Source: PKWO01 sp036384915 (lineage in GTDB: Bacteria; Pseudomonadota; Gammaproteobacteria; Burkholderiales; Burkholderiaceae_D). Taken from it: 64,000 nt of DNA. The stretch lies in contig DASVLJ010000071.1 of the NCBI GenBank assembly GCA_036384915.1, positions 124,001 to 188,000 of the forward strand, read 5' to 3'. Shown here in pieces: positions 55,037 to 64,000 of this stretch (positions within the stretch are counted from its first letter, which is position 1; every line of letters begins with the position of its first letter). Below the pieces are notes generated by a model. That model was given only the letters and a program-made list of their open reading frames with translations, was not told where the DNA came from and searched no databases. A program made the position numbers and the translations under genes.

Positions 55037-56143
55037 TCAGCGTCCCCAGATGGCCTTGTAGGCCTCCTGATAGCCGTTGCTGGGGTCGAAGGTATTGTTT
55101 TGTCCGCCATGATAGGCAATGTTCTGGATTGTCACGAGGTAGCTCTCAGGCGTGTAGAGACTGGGCTTGGCCCCGGAGATGGCGCGATTGGCTTCATCGA
55201 TCAACTGCCAGGCTTGCATCATGAGCGGCTCCGCCACGGTGCCGAACTGAATCTTCTTGGAACGGATGCGCTGGAAGGCGTCGGGGGTGCCGAAGCCGGC
55301 AGCGGCGGCCTGGAATCTGATATCGCCGCCGAATGCGGCTGCGGCGCCTGGCGCACTCAGGACATCGAACAGACGGTCGTTGGTCGACAGGACGTAGGTC
55401 AGCTTCCCGCCGTACTGCTTGTCAAGCGCCGCCATGCGCTGCAGGATCTGTTCGGGCTTCTCGGCGGGCTTGATTTCTTCGACGCCGAGGAGCGAGCACG
55501 TCGTGCATTGCTTGATCGTGTCGATCATGCCGCTGGACTTGGTCGCCAGATTCACACTGCTGGCATCGGACAGAATGAGCACGCCAGCCTTGCCCTTGGA
55601 ATCGACCACGGTAAGCAGGGCAGCCAGCTGGCCTGCTTCCTTGGGATCGGTGCCGATGTTGGTAAACAAGCCGTCGACCGGGCCGGTGCTCAGTGCGGCA
55701 TGCCAGCCGATCACGGGGATTTTCTTTTCCGTCGCGATGGCGATTGACTTCGCTTCGGTCTTGGCATCGCCGCCGGCGAAAACGATTGCAGCGGGGTGCA
55801 AGGCAATCGCGCGGCTGAACGATTCAGCATAGTAGTTTTGCCGGCCATAGCTATCGAGGGCGAAATAGCGCCAGCCCACACTGGCGGCGACATTCTTGAG
55901 GTCCTCGCTGAGCACCTGCTCGCCCGGATCGCCGGCAATATTGGCGCCGATGAAAACAATCATCTTGTCCGCGGCAAGCTTGGGTCCGGTGGTCGGACCA
56001 TCCCAGGATTTCTTGAAGCTGGTGGCATGCGCCACCTTTGCGCTTGCCTTGCTCAGAAACAGCGTGGGGTCATCCTCGGCAGCGGCAGCTATGCCTGCCA
56101 CGGCCATCAACGCTAACAGGGTGAAACGTTTTATCATTTTCAT
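55037..56143 (-). CDS. Class I periplasmic binding protein (sugar-type ABC substrate-binding)
   Basis: 368 residues. A signal peptide (about 1-22) is followed by a two-lobed fold: FIGANIAGDPGEQVLSEDLKN at the start, FAGGDAKTEAKSIA, PVIGWHAA and a C-terminal TPESYLVT region, as in sugar-binding proteins related to RbsB and LacI. Two cysteines (QCTTC) are close together and may form a disulfide. ATG 56143 begins the signal peptide. No permease or ATPase gene lies next to it, so its transporter is elsewhere or it acts as a sensor. The ligand is unknown. Confidence 0.8.
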   Translation of the reverse strand: MKMIKRFTLLALMAVAGIAAAAEDDPTLFLSKASAKVAHATSFKKSWDGPTTGPKLAADKMIVFIGANIAGDPGEQVLSEDLKNVAASVGWRYFALDSYGRQNYYAESFSRAIALHPAAIVFAGGDAKTEAKSIAIATEKKIPVIGWHAALSTGPVDGLFTNIGTDPKEAGQLAALLTVVDSKGKAGVLILSDASSVNLATKSSGMIDTIKQCTTCSLLGVEEIKPAEKPEQILQRMAALDKQYGGKLTYVLSTNDRLFDVLSAPGAAAAFGGDIRFQAAAAGFGTPDAFQRIRSKKIQFGTVAEPLMMQAWQLIDEANRAISGAKPSLYTPESYLVTIQNIAYHGGQNNTFDPSNGYQEAYKAIWGR

Positions 56144-56359
56144 TGTTCGATCTGATCCCAGGTTGAAAGAGAAAATCAGGCCCTTCATCTCTTCCTGTCG
56201 GTATGCATGCCATCGTCCTCGGATACCGCAGGCTTTGACATAATATATTGCAACGAATCAAGTTTGAAGACTTTTTTGGTAGACGGCTTGTTAAGTTTTG
56301 TTGAATTTTGTCGAATTGGCATCGAAGCGATGCCGGCTTCCCGCAGCCTTCCCGCAGTC

Positions 56360-57217
56360 CTAATACACCCGCTTGTCAGACTTGATTTCCTGAAGGATCA
56401 TCGTGGCGATTTCCTCGATGGATTTGGCGGTCGACGACATCCAGCGTATGCCTTCGCGGCGCATCATCTTTTCGGCTTCGTTTATTTCATAGCGGCAATT
56501 TTCCAGGGAGGCATACTTACTGCCCGGGCGCCGCTCATTGCGCACTTCCGAGAGCCGGTCCGCGGCAATCGACAGGCCGAAAATCTTGCTCTTGAACGGC
56601 AATAGGCCTGAAGGCAGCTTGCCGCGCTCGAAGTCTTCCGGAATCAGCGGATAGTTGGCCGCCTTGATGCCGTACTGCATGGCGAGATAAAGGCTGGTCG
56701 GGGTCTTGCCCGAACGCGATACACCGACCAGTATCACGTCGGCCGCAGTGAGGTTCTTGTCCGATTGGCCGTCGTCGTGCGCTAGCGAGAAATTGATCGC
56801 TTCGATTCGATCTTTGTAGGCATCCGAGTCGGAAATATTGTGGCTGCGGCCGATGGTATGGGTCGACTTGACGCCCAATTCCTTTTCCAATGGCTCGACG
56901 AAAGTCTGGATCAAATCCATGTGCATACCCTTGGATTGCCGTATTACGGTCGACAAATCGGCCTTGACCAGGGTCGAGAATACGATGGGGCGCTGGCCGT
57001 CCTTCTCGAAGGCATGATTGATTTCGCGCATCGCGTGATAAGCCTTGTCCAGCGTATCGATGAAGGGCAGGCGGATCTGCTTGAAGCGCATATCAAACTG
57101 CGTCAACACCGAGTGGCCGAAGGTCTCCGCCGTGATGCCGGTACCGTCGGAAACGAAAAAAACCGTGCGCGCCGGCATCGAAGTGGTAGGGCGGGGTGTT
57201 GGGGCAGTGTTGTCCAT
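56360..57217 (-). CDS. ppsR: Phosphoenolpyruvate synthase regulatory kinase/pyrophosphorylase
   Basis: 285 residues. FFVSDGTGITAETFGHSVLTQ at the start (in part) and the P-loop GVSRSGKTPTSLYLA near residue 155 identify the DUF299/PpsR family. It switches PEP synthase on and off by phosphorylating and dephosphorylating it. It is divergent from ppsA with 159 bases between, the usual arrangement. ATG 57217 gives the normal N-terminus. Confidence 0.96.
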   Translation of the reverse strand: MDNTAPTPRPTTSMPARTVFFVSDGTGITAETFGHSVLTQFDMRFKQIRLPFIDTLDKAYHAMREINHAFEKDGQRPIVFSTLVKADLSTVIRQSKGMHMDLIQTFVEPLEKELGVKSTHTIGRSHNISDSDAYKDRIEAINFSLAHDDGQSDKNLTAADVILVGVSRSGKTPTSLYLAMQYGIKAANYPLIPEDFERGKLPSGLLPFKSKIFGLSIAADRLSEVRNERRPGSKYASLENCRYEINEAEKMMRREGIRWMSSTAKSIEEIATMILQEIKSDKRVY

Positions 57218-57376
57218 AATGTATTTTTGAAGGTGTGCCCGAAAAATCGCGAGGCAAATTCGTCGGGCTGCCTGTAAAATGATATTTAACGTAAGCAAGA
57301 CCCATAAAGAATAACAAAAACACCCGGTCAGCAAAGGCAATAGTGAAGATTTCTTATCATCAGTCTAGGGGTAGTT

Positions 57377-59803
57377 ATGTCCAACGCAGTCCAATCGGGG
57401 GTAACCGAGGGGGTGACTTACGTCGCTTCCTTTGAACATTTGAGAATGACGGACGTCGAGTCCGTCGGAGGAAAGAACGCATCGCTGGGGGAAATGATCA
57501 GCCAATTGGCTGAGGCGGGTGTCCGTGTGCCGGGCGGCTTCGCCACGACCGCGCATGCCTTCCGCGACTTCCTTGCCCACAGCGCAAATGGGAGCCAAAC
57601 CCTGGCCGAGCGCATCGCGGCACGCCTGGAGGCGCTGAACGTCGACGATGTGCGCGCGCTTGCCCAAGCCGGCGCCGAGATCCGTCAATGGATCATCGAA
57701 ACGCCGTTCCAGCCGCGCCTGCAGCAGGAAATCACCGAGTTCTACGAAAAACTGGTGGCCGATTCGACCGGCGAGATGTCGTTCGCCGTACGTTCCTCGG
57801 CCACGGCTGAAGACTTGCCCGACGCTTCGTTCGCCGGTCAGCAGGAAACCTTCCTCAATGTGGTCGGCATCGACAACGTGCTCGACGCCATGAAGCACGT
57901 GTTCGCCTCGCTCTACAATGACCGCGCGATTTCCTATCGCGTGCACAAGGGCTTCACGCATGCCGAAGTAGCCTTGTCGGCCGGCGTGCAGCGCATGGTG
58001 CGCTCCGACGTCGGCGCGGCCGGCGTCATGTTCACGCTCGACACCGAATCGGGCTTCCCCGACGTGGTCTTCATCACGTCGAGCTACGGCCTGGGCGAAA
58101 CCGTGGTGCAGGGTGCCGTCAACCCCGACGAATTCTACGTGCACAAACCCATGCTGCAGCAGGGCAAGCTGCCCATCATCCGGCGCAACATCGGCTCCAA
58201 GCTGATCAAGATGGAATTCACGGGTGAAGCCAAGGCCGGCCGCTCGGTTCGGACGGTGGATGTGCCGATCGAATTGCGCAACCGCTACTCGCTCAACGAC
58301 CAGGAAGTGGTCGAACTGGCCAAGTACGCCATGATCATCGAAAAGCACTATGGCCGACCGATGGATATCGAGTGGGGCAAGGACGGCCGGGACGGCAAGC
58401 TGTACATCCTGCAGGCACGCCCCGAGACGGTCAAATCGCAGCAAAAGACCACGGACGCACAGCAGCGCTATACCTTGAAGAGCAGCGGCACGCTGCTGGT
58501 CTCCGGTCGCGCCATCGGGCAAAAGATTGGCGCCGGTCCGGTACGCGTGATCAACGATCCGGCTGAGATGGAACGCGTGCAACCCGGCGACGTGCTCGTG
58601 GCCGACATGACCGACCCGAATTGGGAGCCGGTAATGAAGCGCGCCTCGGCCATCGTCACCAACCGCGGCGGGCGTACCTGCCACGCGGCCATCATCGCGC
58701 GTGAACTCGGCGTACCTGCCGTGGTCGGCTGCGGCGACGCCACCGAAGTGCTGAAGGACGGCACGCTGGTGACAGTGTCCTGCGCCGAGGGCGACGAAGG
58801 CAAGATCTACGACGGCTTGCTCGAAACCGAGATTACCGAAGTCGCACGCGGCGCGCTGCCCGACTTGCCGCTGAAGATCATGATGAACGTCGGCAATCCG
58901 CAGCTGGCGTTCGACTTCCAGAGCATCCCCAATGCCGGGGTCGGCTTGGCGCGCCTGGAATTCATCATCAACAACAACATCGGCGTCCATCCGAAAGCGA
59001 TTCTCGAATACCCGAATATCGATGCCGATTTGAAGAAAGCAGTGGAGTCGGTCGCGCGCGGCCATGCCTCGCCCAAAGCCTTCTACGTCGACAAGCTGGC
59101 TGAAGGCATCGCCACCATCGCCGCCGCATTCTGGCCCAAGCCCGTGATCGTGCGCCTGTCGGACTTCAAGTCGAATGAATACAAGAAGCTGATCGGCGGC
59201 TCGCGCTACGAGCCCGACGAAGAAAATCCCATGCTCGGTTTCCGCGGCGCGGCGCGCTACCTCGCGGCCGATTTCGCCGAATCGTTCGAGATGGAATGCC
59301 TGGCCATGAAGCGCGTGCGCAACGACATGGGATTGACCAACGTCGAGATCATGGTGCCTTTCGTCCGCACGCTGGGCCAGGCAGAAAAGGTCGTCAATCT
59401 GCTGGCCAAAAACGGCTTGCAGCGCGGCCAGAACGGCCTGCGCCTCATCATGATGTGCGAAGTGCCGTCCAACGCCATCCTGGCCGAGCAATTCCTTGAG
59501 CACTTCGATGGGTTCTCGATCGGCTCGAACGACCTGACGCAATTGACGCTAGGCCTCGATCGCGACTCGGGCATGGAGCTGTTGGCCGCCGATTTCGACG
59601 AGCGCGACCCGGCGGTCAAAGCCATGCTGTCGCGCGCGATTGCGGCTTGCCGCGCGCAGGGCAAGTACATCGGCATCTGTGGCCAGGGGCCTTCGGATCA
59701 TGAAGACTTCGCGGCGTGGCTGATGGAGGAGGGCATTGCTTCGATTTCGCTCAATCCTGATACGGTGATCGACACTTGGCAGAAGCTGGCGCAGAAGGCG
59801 TGA
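57377..59803 (+). CDS. ppsA: Phosphoenolpyruvate synthase
   Basis: 808 residues. An N-terminal ATP-grasp-like domain (VGGKNASLGEMISQL, FAVRSSATAEDLPDASFAGQ), the swivelling phosphohistidine domain (NRGGRTCHAAIIARELG) and a C-terminal barrel with the catalytic Cys in GICGQGPSD are in order. It makes phosphoenolpyruvate from pyruvate and ATP for gluconeogenesis. AGGGG precedes the ATG. A terminator follows 16 bases after the stop. Confidence 0.97.
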   Translation: MSNAVQSGVTEGVTYVASFEHLRMTDVESVGGKNASLGEMISQLAEAGVRVPGGFATTAHAFRDFLAHSANGSQTLAERIAARLEALNVDDVRALAQAGAEIRQWIIETPFQPRLQQEITEFYEKLVADSTGEMSFAVRSSATAEDLPDASFAGQQETFLNVVGIDNVLDAMKHVFASLYNDRAISYRVHKGFTHAEVALSAGVQRMVRSDVGAAGVMFTLDTESGFPDVVFITSSYGLGETVVQGAVNPDEFYVHKPMLQQGKLPIIRRNIGSKLIKMEFTGEAKAGRSVRTVDVPIELRNRYSLNDQEVVELAKYAMIIEKHYGRPMDIEWGKDGRDGKLYILQARPETVKSQQKTTDAQQRYTLKSSGTLLVSGRAIGQKIGAGPVRVINDPAEMERVQPGDVLVADMTDPNWEPVMKRASAIVTNRGGRTCHAAIIARELGVPAVVGCGDATEVLKDGTLVTVSCAEGDEGKIYDGLLETEITEVARGALPDLPLKIMMNVGNPQLAFDFQSIPNAGVGLARLEFIINNNIGVHPKAILEYPNIDADLKKAVESVARGHASPKAFYVDKLAEGIATIAAAFWPKPVIVRLSDFKSNEYKKLIGGSRYEPDEENPMLGFRGAARYLAADFAESFEMECLAMKRVRNDMGLTNVEIMVPFVRTLGQAEKVVNLLAKNGLQRGQNGLRLIMMCEVPSNAILAEQFLEHFDGFSIGSNDLTQLTLGLDRDSGMELLAADFDERDPAVKAMLSRAIAACRAQGKYIGICGQGPSDHEDFAAWLMEEGIASISLNPDTVIDTWQKLAQKA

Positions 59804-59818
59804 GCTGATACGTACCAA

Positions 59819-59854
59819 CAAAAACGCAGGAACAAAGCCTGCGTTTTTGTTTTT
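59819..59854 (+). terminator. Rho-independent terminator after ppsA
   Basis: AAAACGCAGG (59821-59830) and CCTGCGTTTT (59838-59847) form a 10-bp stem with a seven-base loop, followed by a T-rich tract. Confidence 0.93.
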
Positions 59855-59906
59855 GAGCCGGTGGTGTCCATTCGATCGATTCGCCAATAACCCAACGTCC
59901 GGCTGA

Positions 59907-61309
59907 ATGCTTTTTAATTCTTACAGCTTTTCCCTTTTTTTCATCGTCGTCTATGCTTTGTTTTGGCTGCTGCCGGGCTGGCGCGCCAAGAAAGTTTTGC
60001 TGCTGGTCGCCAGCTATTTCTTTTACGCTGCCTGGAACCCTCCCTATGTACTGATCTTGCTGGCCTCGACCATGGTCGATTGGTGGCTGGCGCGCTTGAT
60101 AGCCAGGGCGGAAAATCCGGCACAGCGCAAGCTGTTGTTGTTGGGCAGCCTCTTGTGCAATCTCAGCCTGCTTGGCTATTTCAAGTACGGGAACTTTGTG
60201 TTGGAGAATTTCCAAGCCTGGAGCGCTGTATTCGGATTGCATTTTCAACCCTTGACGTCAAACGTGATGCTGCCGATTGGCATTTCCTTCTACACGTTTG
60301 CGTCTCTTTCCTACACGGTCGACGTATATCGGCGCGAAATTCGCAGCGATTGGTCGTTTGCTGACTACGCATTGTTCGTCAGTTTTTTTCGCACTTGGTC
60401 GCAGGGCCTATCGTCAGGGCCAGCGTTTTATTGCCGCAAATCGAGAAGCCCGCGTTGCCGACACCCAATCAAATCGGTTGGGGATTTGCCTTGTTCATCT
60501 TCGGGATTTTCTCCAAGATCGTCCTGGCAGATTCGCTATTCAGGCCGTGGGCAGATGCGCTTTATGCACGATCTGCCCATCCGGGTATGCTCGATGCATG
60601 GATCGGCATACTTAGTTTTTCCGGTCAAATATTTTGTGACTTCAATGGATATTCCATGTGTGCAATCGGCTTGGCGTTGGCCCTTGGATTTCATTTTCCC
60701 GATAACTTTCGCCATCCCTATGGCGCATCGAGCTTTTCGGACTTTTGGCGTCGCTGGCATATTTCGCTTTCCTCTTGGCTGAGGGATTATCTCTACATAC
60801 CGCTGGGTGGCAATCGCCACGGTCGTGTGCGAACGTATTTTGCCCTTTTCGCGACGATGTTGATCGGTGGCTTGTGGCATGGCGCATCGTGGTCGTTTGT
60901 CCTTTGGGGCGGCTTGCATGGCTTGTATCTGGCGGTCGAAAGGTCGCTTCGGCATGTCAAATTGCAGCCGTTCGTGTCTGAAAACTCCTGCCGATTTATG
61001 ATTTTCCTGGTCATAACGCTGACCTGGATACCGTTCAGGGCATCGTCTCCTGAACAGATATTTACTGTTCTGCATGCCTTGGTTAATGCTTCCGATATTT
61101 CGCCAATCGATTCGGTCCGGTTGCTTGCAATCGTCGCCATCGGTGTTTTGGTTGCCTGGCATATGGCGATGAGGGATTCGCGGATCGAAAGGGTTTTTGC
61201 GAGAATTGGATCGGTTGGGCAGATTGCGGTTCTTTCGCTAGCGCTAATTGGCCTCTTTTTCTGTTCAGGCGGCAACAATACCAATGCCTTCATCTACTTT
61301 CAATTCTGA
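59907..61309 (+). pseudogene. MBOAT-family O-acyltransferase (AlgI-like), interrupted by a frameshift
   Basis: Frame 1 (59907 to about 60389) starts with MLFNSYSFSLFFIVVYALFW and reads well through LLGYFKYGNF and LPIGISFYTFASLSYTVDVY. It then loses homology. A second frame carries on from about 60390 with HLVAGPIVRAS, DFWRRWHISLSSWLRDYLY and GGLWHGASWSFVLWGGLHG, which includes the catalytic His, to the stop at 61309. Joined, the protein would be about 467 residues, normal for an inner membrane polysaccharide O-acetyltransferase. The change is at seven T (60383-60389). It may be a pseudogene, a recoded gene or a sequencing error. Base composition looks more AT-rich than its neighbours. Confidence 0.85.
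60383..60389 (+). promoter_or_regulatory. Slippery T7 run at the frame change
   Basis: In frame 1 the codons are AGT TTT TTT, so T_TTT_TTT is a perfect -1 slippery heptamer. A -1 slip gives SFFSHLVAGP. The family usually has a Pro there (FFPxLVAGPI), which would need an added C instead. I see no obvious pseudoknot downstream. Confidence 0.4.
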
Positions 61310-62402
61310 TAGAGCGCTTGACGAAGTCTCCTGGCTTCGCGTTTTCGGCTTCGCATTTTTCATATTCGTCGCAGTCGTCATTGCAATGGAGTGGCGTTTG
61401 GCGCGTCTTCATTACCATCGGGACGTGCTCGATACGAAGGAGCGGTGGATCCATGAGCGTGCTCGCGCAAGCCGACTCGGAAAGAGGGCGTTGATCCTGG
61501 TTGGCAGATCCCGCTTCCAGCTCGGACTCGATCTTGACGTGCTTAGGAAAGATAGCGGATTGGAACCCGTTCAACTCGCGGTTGACGGTGCTTCGGTCAT
61601 TCCTGTGTTGAAAGGATTGGTCGACGATCCGGCGGTGTCCGGCACAATTATGGTCGACTACTATCCTGGCGATGTCGACGGCAATAAATTCGCCGGCGAT
61701 GGTAGGGGCGGTTTGTGGGAAATGGAATACGAGCGATTGGCCAAGTTGGGGAATCCTGACATTTCGCTGGCGGCGGTCGAGAAAAAATTGAGCGAAGCTG
61801 TCTACGAAAATTTGGCAAGTTATGCCGACGGCACCACGCCTCTTATGTCCTTGAGATGGAGAGTGCTGTCCGAGGGCTTGGCCCCGCAATATGTCACCAT
61901 GGCGCCGGACCGGTCAAAAATGGCGGACTACCGGCGAGTTAGGATGCCGGATCGCTACTACGGCATTGTAGCGGCCGAATTGTCGAAGGCGACTGGTGCC
62001 AGGTTGGAAGCGCCGAACTCGGAAAAGTATTTGGAGGAAAGGATAAAGTCCCTTTCGCCGTTGAACAATGCCGACTTTATTCGCGGCTCAATCAGCATAA
62101 AGCATATGAAGATGGCGCTCGAAAATCGTGGAGGAAAGATGATTTTTGTAAAAATGCCGATGAGCGGCATGATTCTCGAAATGAACGACAGGCTTTTTCC
62201 GAAGGAAGATTTTCAAAATGTCTTTGAGCGGGAAGTCGGCGGGTTGATTTATTCTTCCGATGACGATCCCGAACTGAAGGAGTTTGTTTGCCCGGAGGGA
62301 TCCCATCTCGATTTTCGGGATCGCGCGAACTTCACGAGGGCGCTGGATCGCTTGATCGCGATGCGCGATTGGACTGCGGCAGGGGCAGGTTCGAGACCTT
62401 GA
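61284..62402 (+). CDS. SGNH-like partner of the MBOAT acyltransferase
   Basis: 372 residues. One N-terminal membrane helix (about 18-35). The periplasmic part starts with ALILVGRSRFQLGLDLDVL, which resembles the GxSR(F/A)xxG start of SGNH-like proteins found beside MBOAT acyltransferases. GSHLDFRDRANFTRAL near the C-terminus would be the DxxH-like block, though the Asp before His is replaced by a Gly-Ser. Catalytic status is therefore uncertain. ATG 61284 overlaps the MBOAT gene end by 26 bases. It probably helps to acylate a surface polysaccharide. Confidence 0.65.
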   Translation: MPSSTFNSDRALDEVSWLRVFGFAFFIFVAVVIAMEWRLARLHYHRDVLDTKERWIHERARASRLGKRALILVGRSRFQLGLDLDVLRKDSGLEPVQLAVDGASVIPVLKGLVDDPAVSGTIMVDYYPGDVDGNKFAGDGRGGLWEMEYERLAKLGNPDISLAAVEKKLSEAVYENLASYADGTTPLMSLRWRVLSEGLAPQYVTMAPDRSKMADYRRVRMPDRYYGIVAAELSKATGARLEAPNSEKYLEERIKSLSPLNNADFIRGSISIKHMKMALENRGGKMIFVKMPMSGMILEMNDRLFPKEDFQNVFEREVGGLIYSSDDDPELKEFVCPEGSHLDFRDRANFTRALDRLIAMRDWTAAGAGSRP

Positions 62403-62701
62403 TTTCTTGAAAGCGCGTGGCTCTGTTGCTCGCCAAAGCCGCGATTCCTGCGCGTTATGCTATCGCCCGCGAAGCGTTCGAAATGTCAGGGAAGAAAACC
62501 ATTTGCTTGCTTCGTCGGCTAAGGGATACGGAAAACAGGGGCAAGGTCAATATTGATTTTGATGAATCCCCAGCCCATCCGAAATAGTTGCAAATTCACA
62601 AGATTAAACGGGGCAATTGCGGTAGTATGATGGGCATCGTTCCGCCAAGGGAAACCCCGGCGGGAGAATTCTGTCTATCCGTTATTTTTCCGGGCCCTTC
62701 G
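62403..62701. other. Gap before the M16 peptidase gene
   Basis: 299 bases with no convincing gene. A 56-codon frame (GTG 62417 to TAG 62587) lacks a ribosome site and a recognisable product. A hairpin with CCGCC (62642-62646), GGG/CCC inside, and GGCGG (62659-62663) lies 38 bases before the next ATG. No clear promoter was found. Confidence 0.6.
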
Positions 62702-64000
62702 ATGACGACTTTCCGGTTGTGCAAGACCCTCGCTACCGCTTCCTTCCTGTTGCTGTCCTGGTGCGCGCAAGGCGCAAGCAATCTGTCCGCTCCCATTCCG
62801 CTTGATCCTGCCTTGAAGGAAGGCGTGTTACCCAACGGGCTGCATTACTACATCCTGAAGAACGGCAAACCGGAGAAGCGCGTCGAGTTGCGCCTGGTGG
62901 TCAAGGCCGGATCGATCCTGGAAGACGACGACCAGCAGGGCTTGGCGCACTTTACCGAGCACATGGAGTTCGACGGCTCGCGCCACTTCCAGAAGCATGA
63001 ATTGATTTCCTACCTGCAGTCGATCGGCGTCAAGTTTGGCGCCGATTTGAATGCTTATACCAGCTTCGACGAGACGGTGTATATCCTGCCGATCCCAACC
63101 GGCAAGAAGGAAAACCTCGAAACCGGTTTCCGCGTGCTGGAGGATTGGGCGCAGGGTGCTTCCTTGAAGGACGATGCCATCGATGCCGAGGCTCCCGTGG
63201 TGCTGGAAGAACTGCGTCTGGGGCGGGGGGCGGATGAGCGCATGGGGCGCAAATTGCTGCCCGAGGTGTATGAGGGCTCGCGCTATGCGTCGCGCCTGCC
63301 GATCGGCAAGGAAGAGATTCTCAAGACCTTCAAGCACGATGCTTTGCGCCGCTTTTATCGCGACTGGTATCGCCCCGATCTCGAGGCCGTCGTGGTGGTC
63401 GGCGACGTGGAGCCGGCCCAGGCCGAGAAGATGATACGCGAGCATTTTTCCCGCCTGAAGAACCCGGCGCACGAACGCGCGCGGACCTACGCGCAAATCG
63501 CGCCGCGCACCGAATCGCGTGCCCTCGTCGTGACCGATCCGGAGGCGACCAACAACGGCGTCACGATCCGCTACCCCTCGCGCCAAGTGCCGCCCGATAC
63601 CACGATAGGCGATTACCGCCGCAGCCTGGTGCGCACGCTGTACACGACGATACTCAATGAACATCTGCATGATTTGACGGAACAAGCCGATGCGCCTTAC
63701 CTTGCCGCATTCAGCGGCATCGGTTCGGTTGCGCCCGGATATGAGGCTTTCTCCACCACGGTCATCGTCGGCCGAGCCGGCGTCGAGCCTGCGATCAAGG
63801 CCGCCGTTGAGGAAAACGAGCGCGTGCGCCAATTCGGCTTCGGTGCCGACGAGCTTGACCGCGCCAAACGAAGCTTGTTGCGCAATTACGAAGAAGCGTT
63901 CAAGGAAGGGGACAAATCCGATTCGGGAACCCACGCCGCCGAATTGATCCGTCATTTCCTGGTCCAGGAAGCGGTGCCTGGCATTGCCGGCGAATACGCC
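62702..64000 (+). CDS. M16-family zinc metallopeptidase (pitrilysin-like), 3' part missing
   Basis: 433 codons are present and the frame stays open to the window end. A Sec signal peptide (about 1-25) precedes LPNGLHYYILKNG and the inverted zinc motif H83-F-T-E86-H87, with a further Glu expected in APVVLEELRLGRG. This is the layout of large periplasmic M16 peptidases of about 900 residues. The tryptophan in LLSWC argues against a lipobox. ATG 62702 fits the signal peptide. It degrades or processes exported peptides; the substrate is unknown. Confidence 0.9.
   Translation, partial: MTTFRLCKTLATASFLLLSWCAQGASNLSAPIPLDPALKEGVLPNGLHYYILKNGKPEKRVELRLVVKAGSILEDDDQQGLAHFTEHMEFDGSRHFQKHELISYLQSIGVKFGADLNAYTSFDETVYILPIPTGKKENLETGFRVLEDWAQGASLKDDAIDAEAPVVLEELRLGRGADERMGRKLLPEVYEGSRYASRLPIGKEEILKTFKHDALRRFYRDWYRPDLEAVVVVGDVEPAQAEKMIREHFSRLKNPAHERARTYAQIAPRTESRALVVTDPEATNNGVTIRYPSRQVPPDTTIGDYRRSLVRTLYTTILNEHLHDLTEQADAPYLAAFSGIGSVAPGYEAFSTTVIVGRAGVEPAIKAAVEENERVRQFGFGADELDRAKRSLLRNYEEAFKEGDKSDSGTHAAELIRHFLVQEAVPGIAGEYA

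Noticed and set aside
56318..56334. Hairpin GGCATCG/CGATGCC after ppsR as a terminator
   Set aside because: No T tract follows on the minus strand, so I do not call it a terminator, although it may be Rho-linked.
57365..59542. A 725-codon frame antisense to ppsA
   Set aside because: Shadow of ppsA; His/Asp/Val-rich with no motif, and ppsA is certain.
62417..62587. A 56-codon frame upstream of the M16 peptidase
   Set aside because: No ribosome site, no recognisable product, and no coupling to a neighbour.

Overview
The window is about 64 kb of a chromosome that reads as a betaproteobacterium of the order Burkholderiales, most likely family Oxalobacteraceae (Herminiimonas/Janthinobacterium/Herbaspirillum-like). 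This rests on moderately high G+C, on gene order, and on protein character: a rpsB-tsf-pyrH-frr-uppS-cdsA-dxr-rseP-bamA-skp-lpxD-fabZ-lpxA-lpxB-rnhB block, map-glnD, smc-zipA-ligA, and a succinylase-type dapC-dapD-dapE cluster. No species can be named without a database. I see no rRNA or tRNA genes, insertion sequence, prophage or CRISPR array.

Layout. 1-2133: a divergent stress module, with an ECF sigma factor and zinc-type anti-sigma factor facing a cytochrome c and a Tat-exported metallophosphoesterase (cut by the window edge). 2229-5013: ispD, ispF and a TPR/glycosyltransferase-like protein, tightly coupled. 5180-7685: rubrerythrin, an Fe-S/CCG-domain protein and a DUF3501 protein, closed by a terminator shared with dsbA. 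8495-10599: ompR-envZ, with a tandem 10-bp repeat upstream that looks like an OmpR site. 10798-13028: a small secreted orphan, a BON-like protein, a Rossmann/DUF2520 protein and an unknown protein. 13246-21959: a long leftward operon-like run, dapC-dapD-pilU-arsC-like-dapE-prmB-ABC-F-CoA transferase, whose last six genes mostly overlap by 1-4 bases.

22171-31291: smc, zipA, ligA, galU, def and a KirBac potassium channel, rightward. 31288-34089: a large lipoprotein with an N-terminal DUF4214-like region and a C-terminal S53 (sedolisin) protease. 34144-38336: a pseudouridine synthase, glnD and map, leftward. 38669-54551: the translation/envelope biogenesis block (ribosomal protein S2, EF-Ts, UMP kinase, recycling factor, undecaprenyl and CDP-diglyceride synthesis, MEP pathway, RseP, BamA, Skp, lipid A synthesis, RNase HII, TrmH-type methyltransferase). 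54548-59803: a small membrane protein, a periplasmic binding protein, and the divergent ppsR/ppsA pair. 59907-62402: a frameshifted MBOAT acyltransferase with an SGNH-like partner. 62702-end: an M16 metallopeptidase, truncated by the window.

Most of the window is core chromosome. The items that most deserve a second look are: a compact, multi-hairpin palindromic element of about 200 bp between rnhB and the TrmH-type gene (53536-53731); a run of seven T at the exact point where the MBOAT gene changes frame (60383-60389), which could be a programmed slip, a mutation or a sequencing error; the tandem repeat upstream of ompR; the stacked hairpins between rpsB and tsf; the DUF4214-S53 fusion; and the ECF/cytochrome c/phosphoesterase and rubrerythrin/Fe-S/DUF3501 modules.
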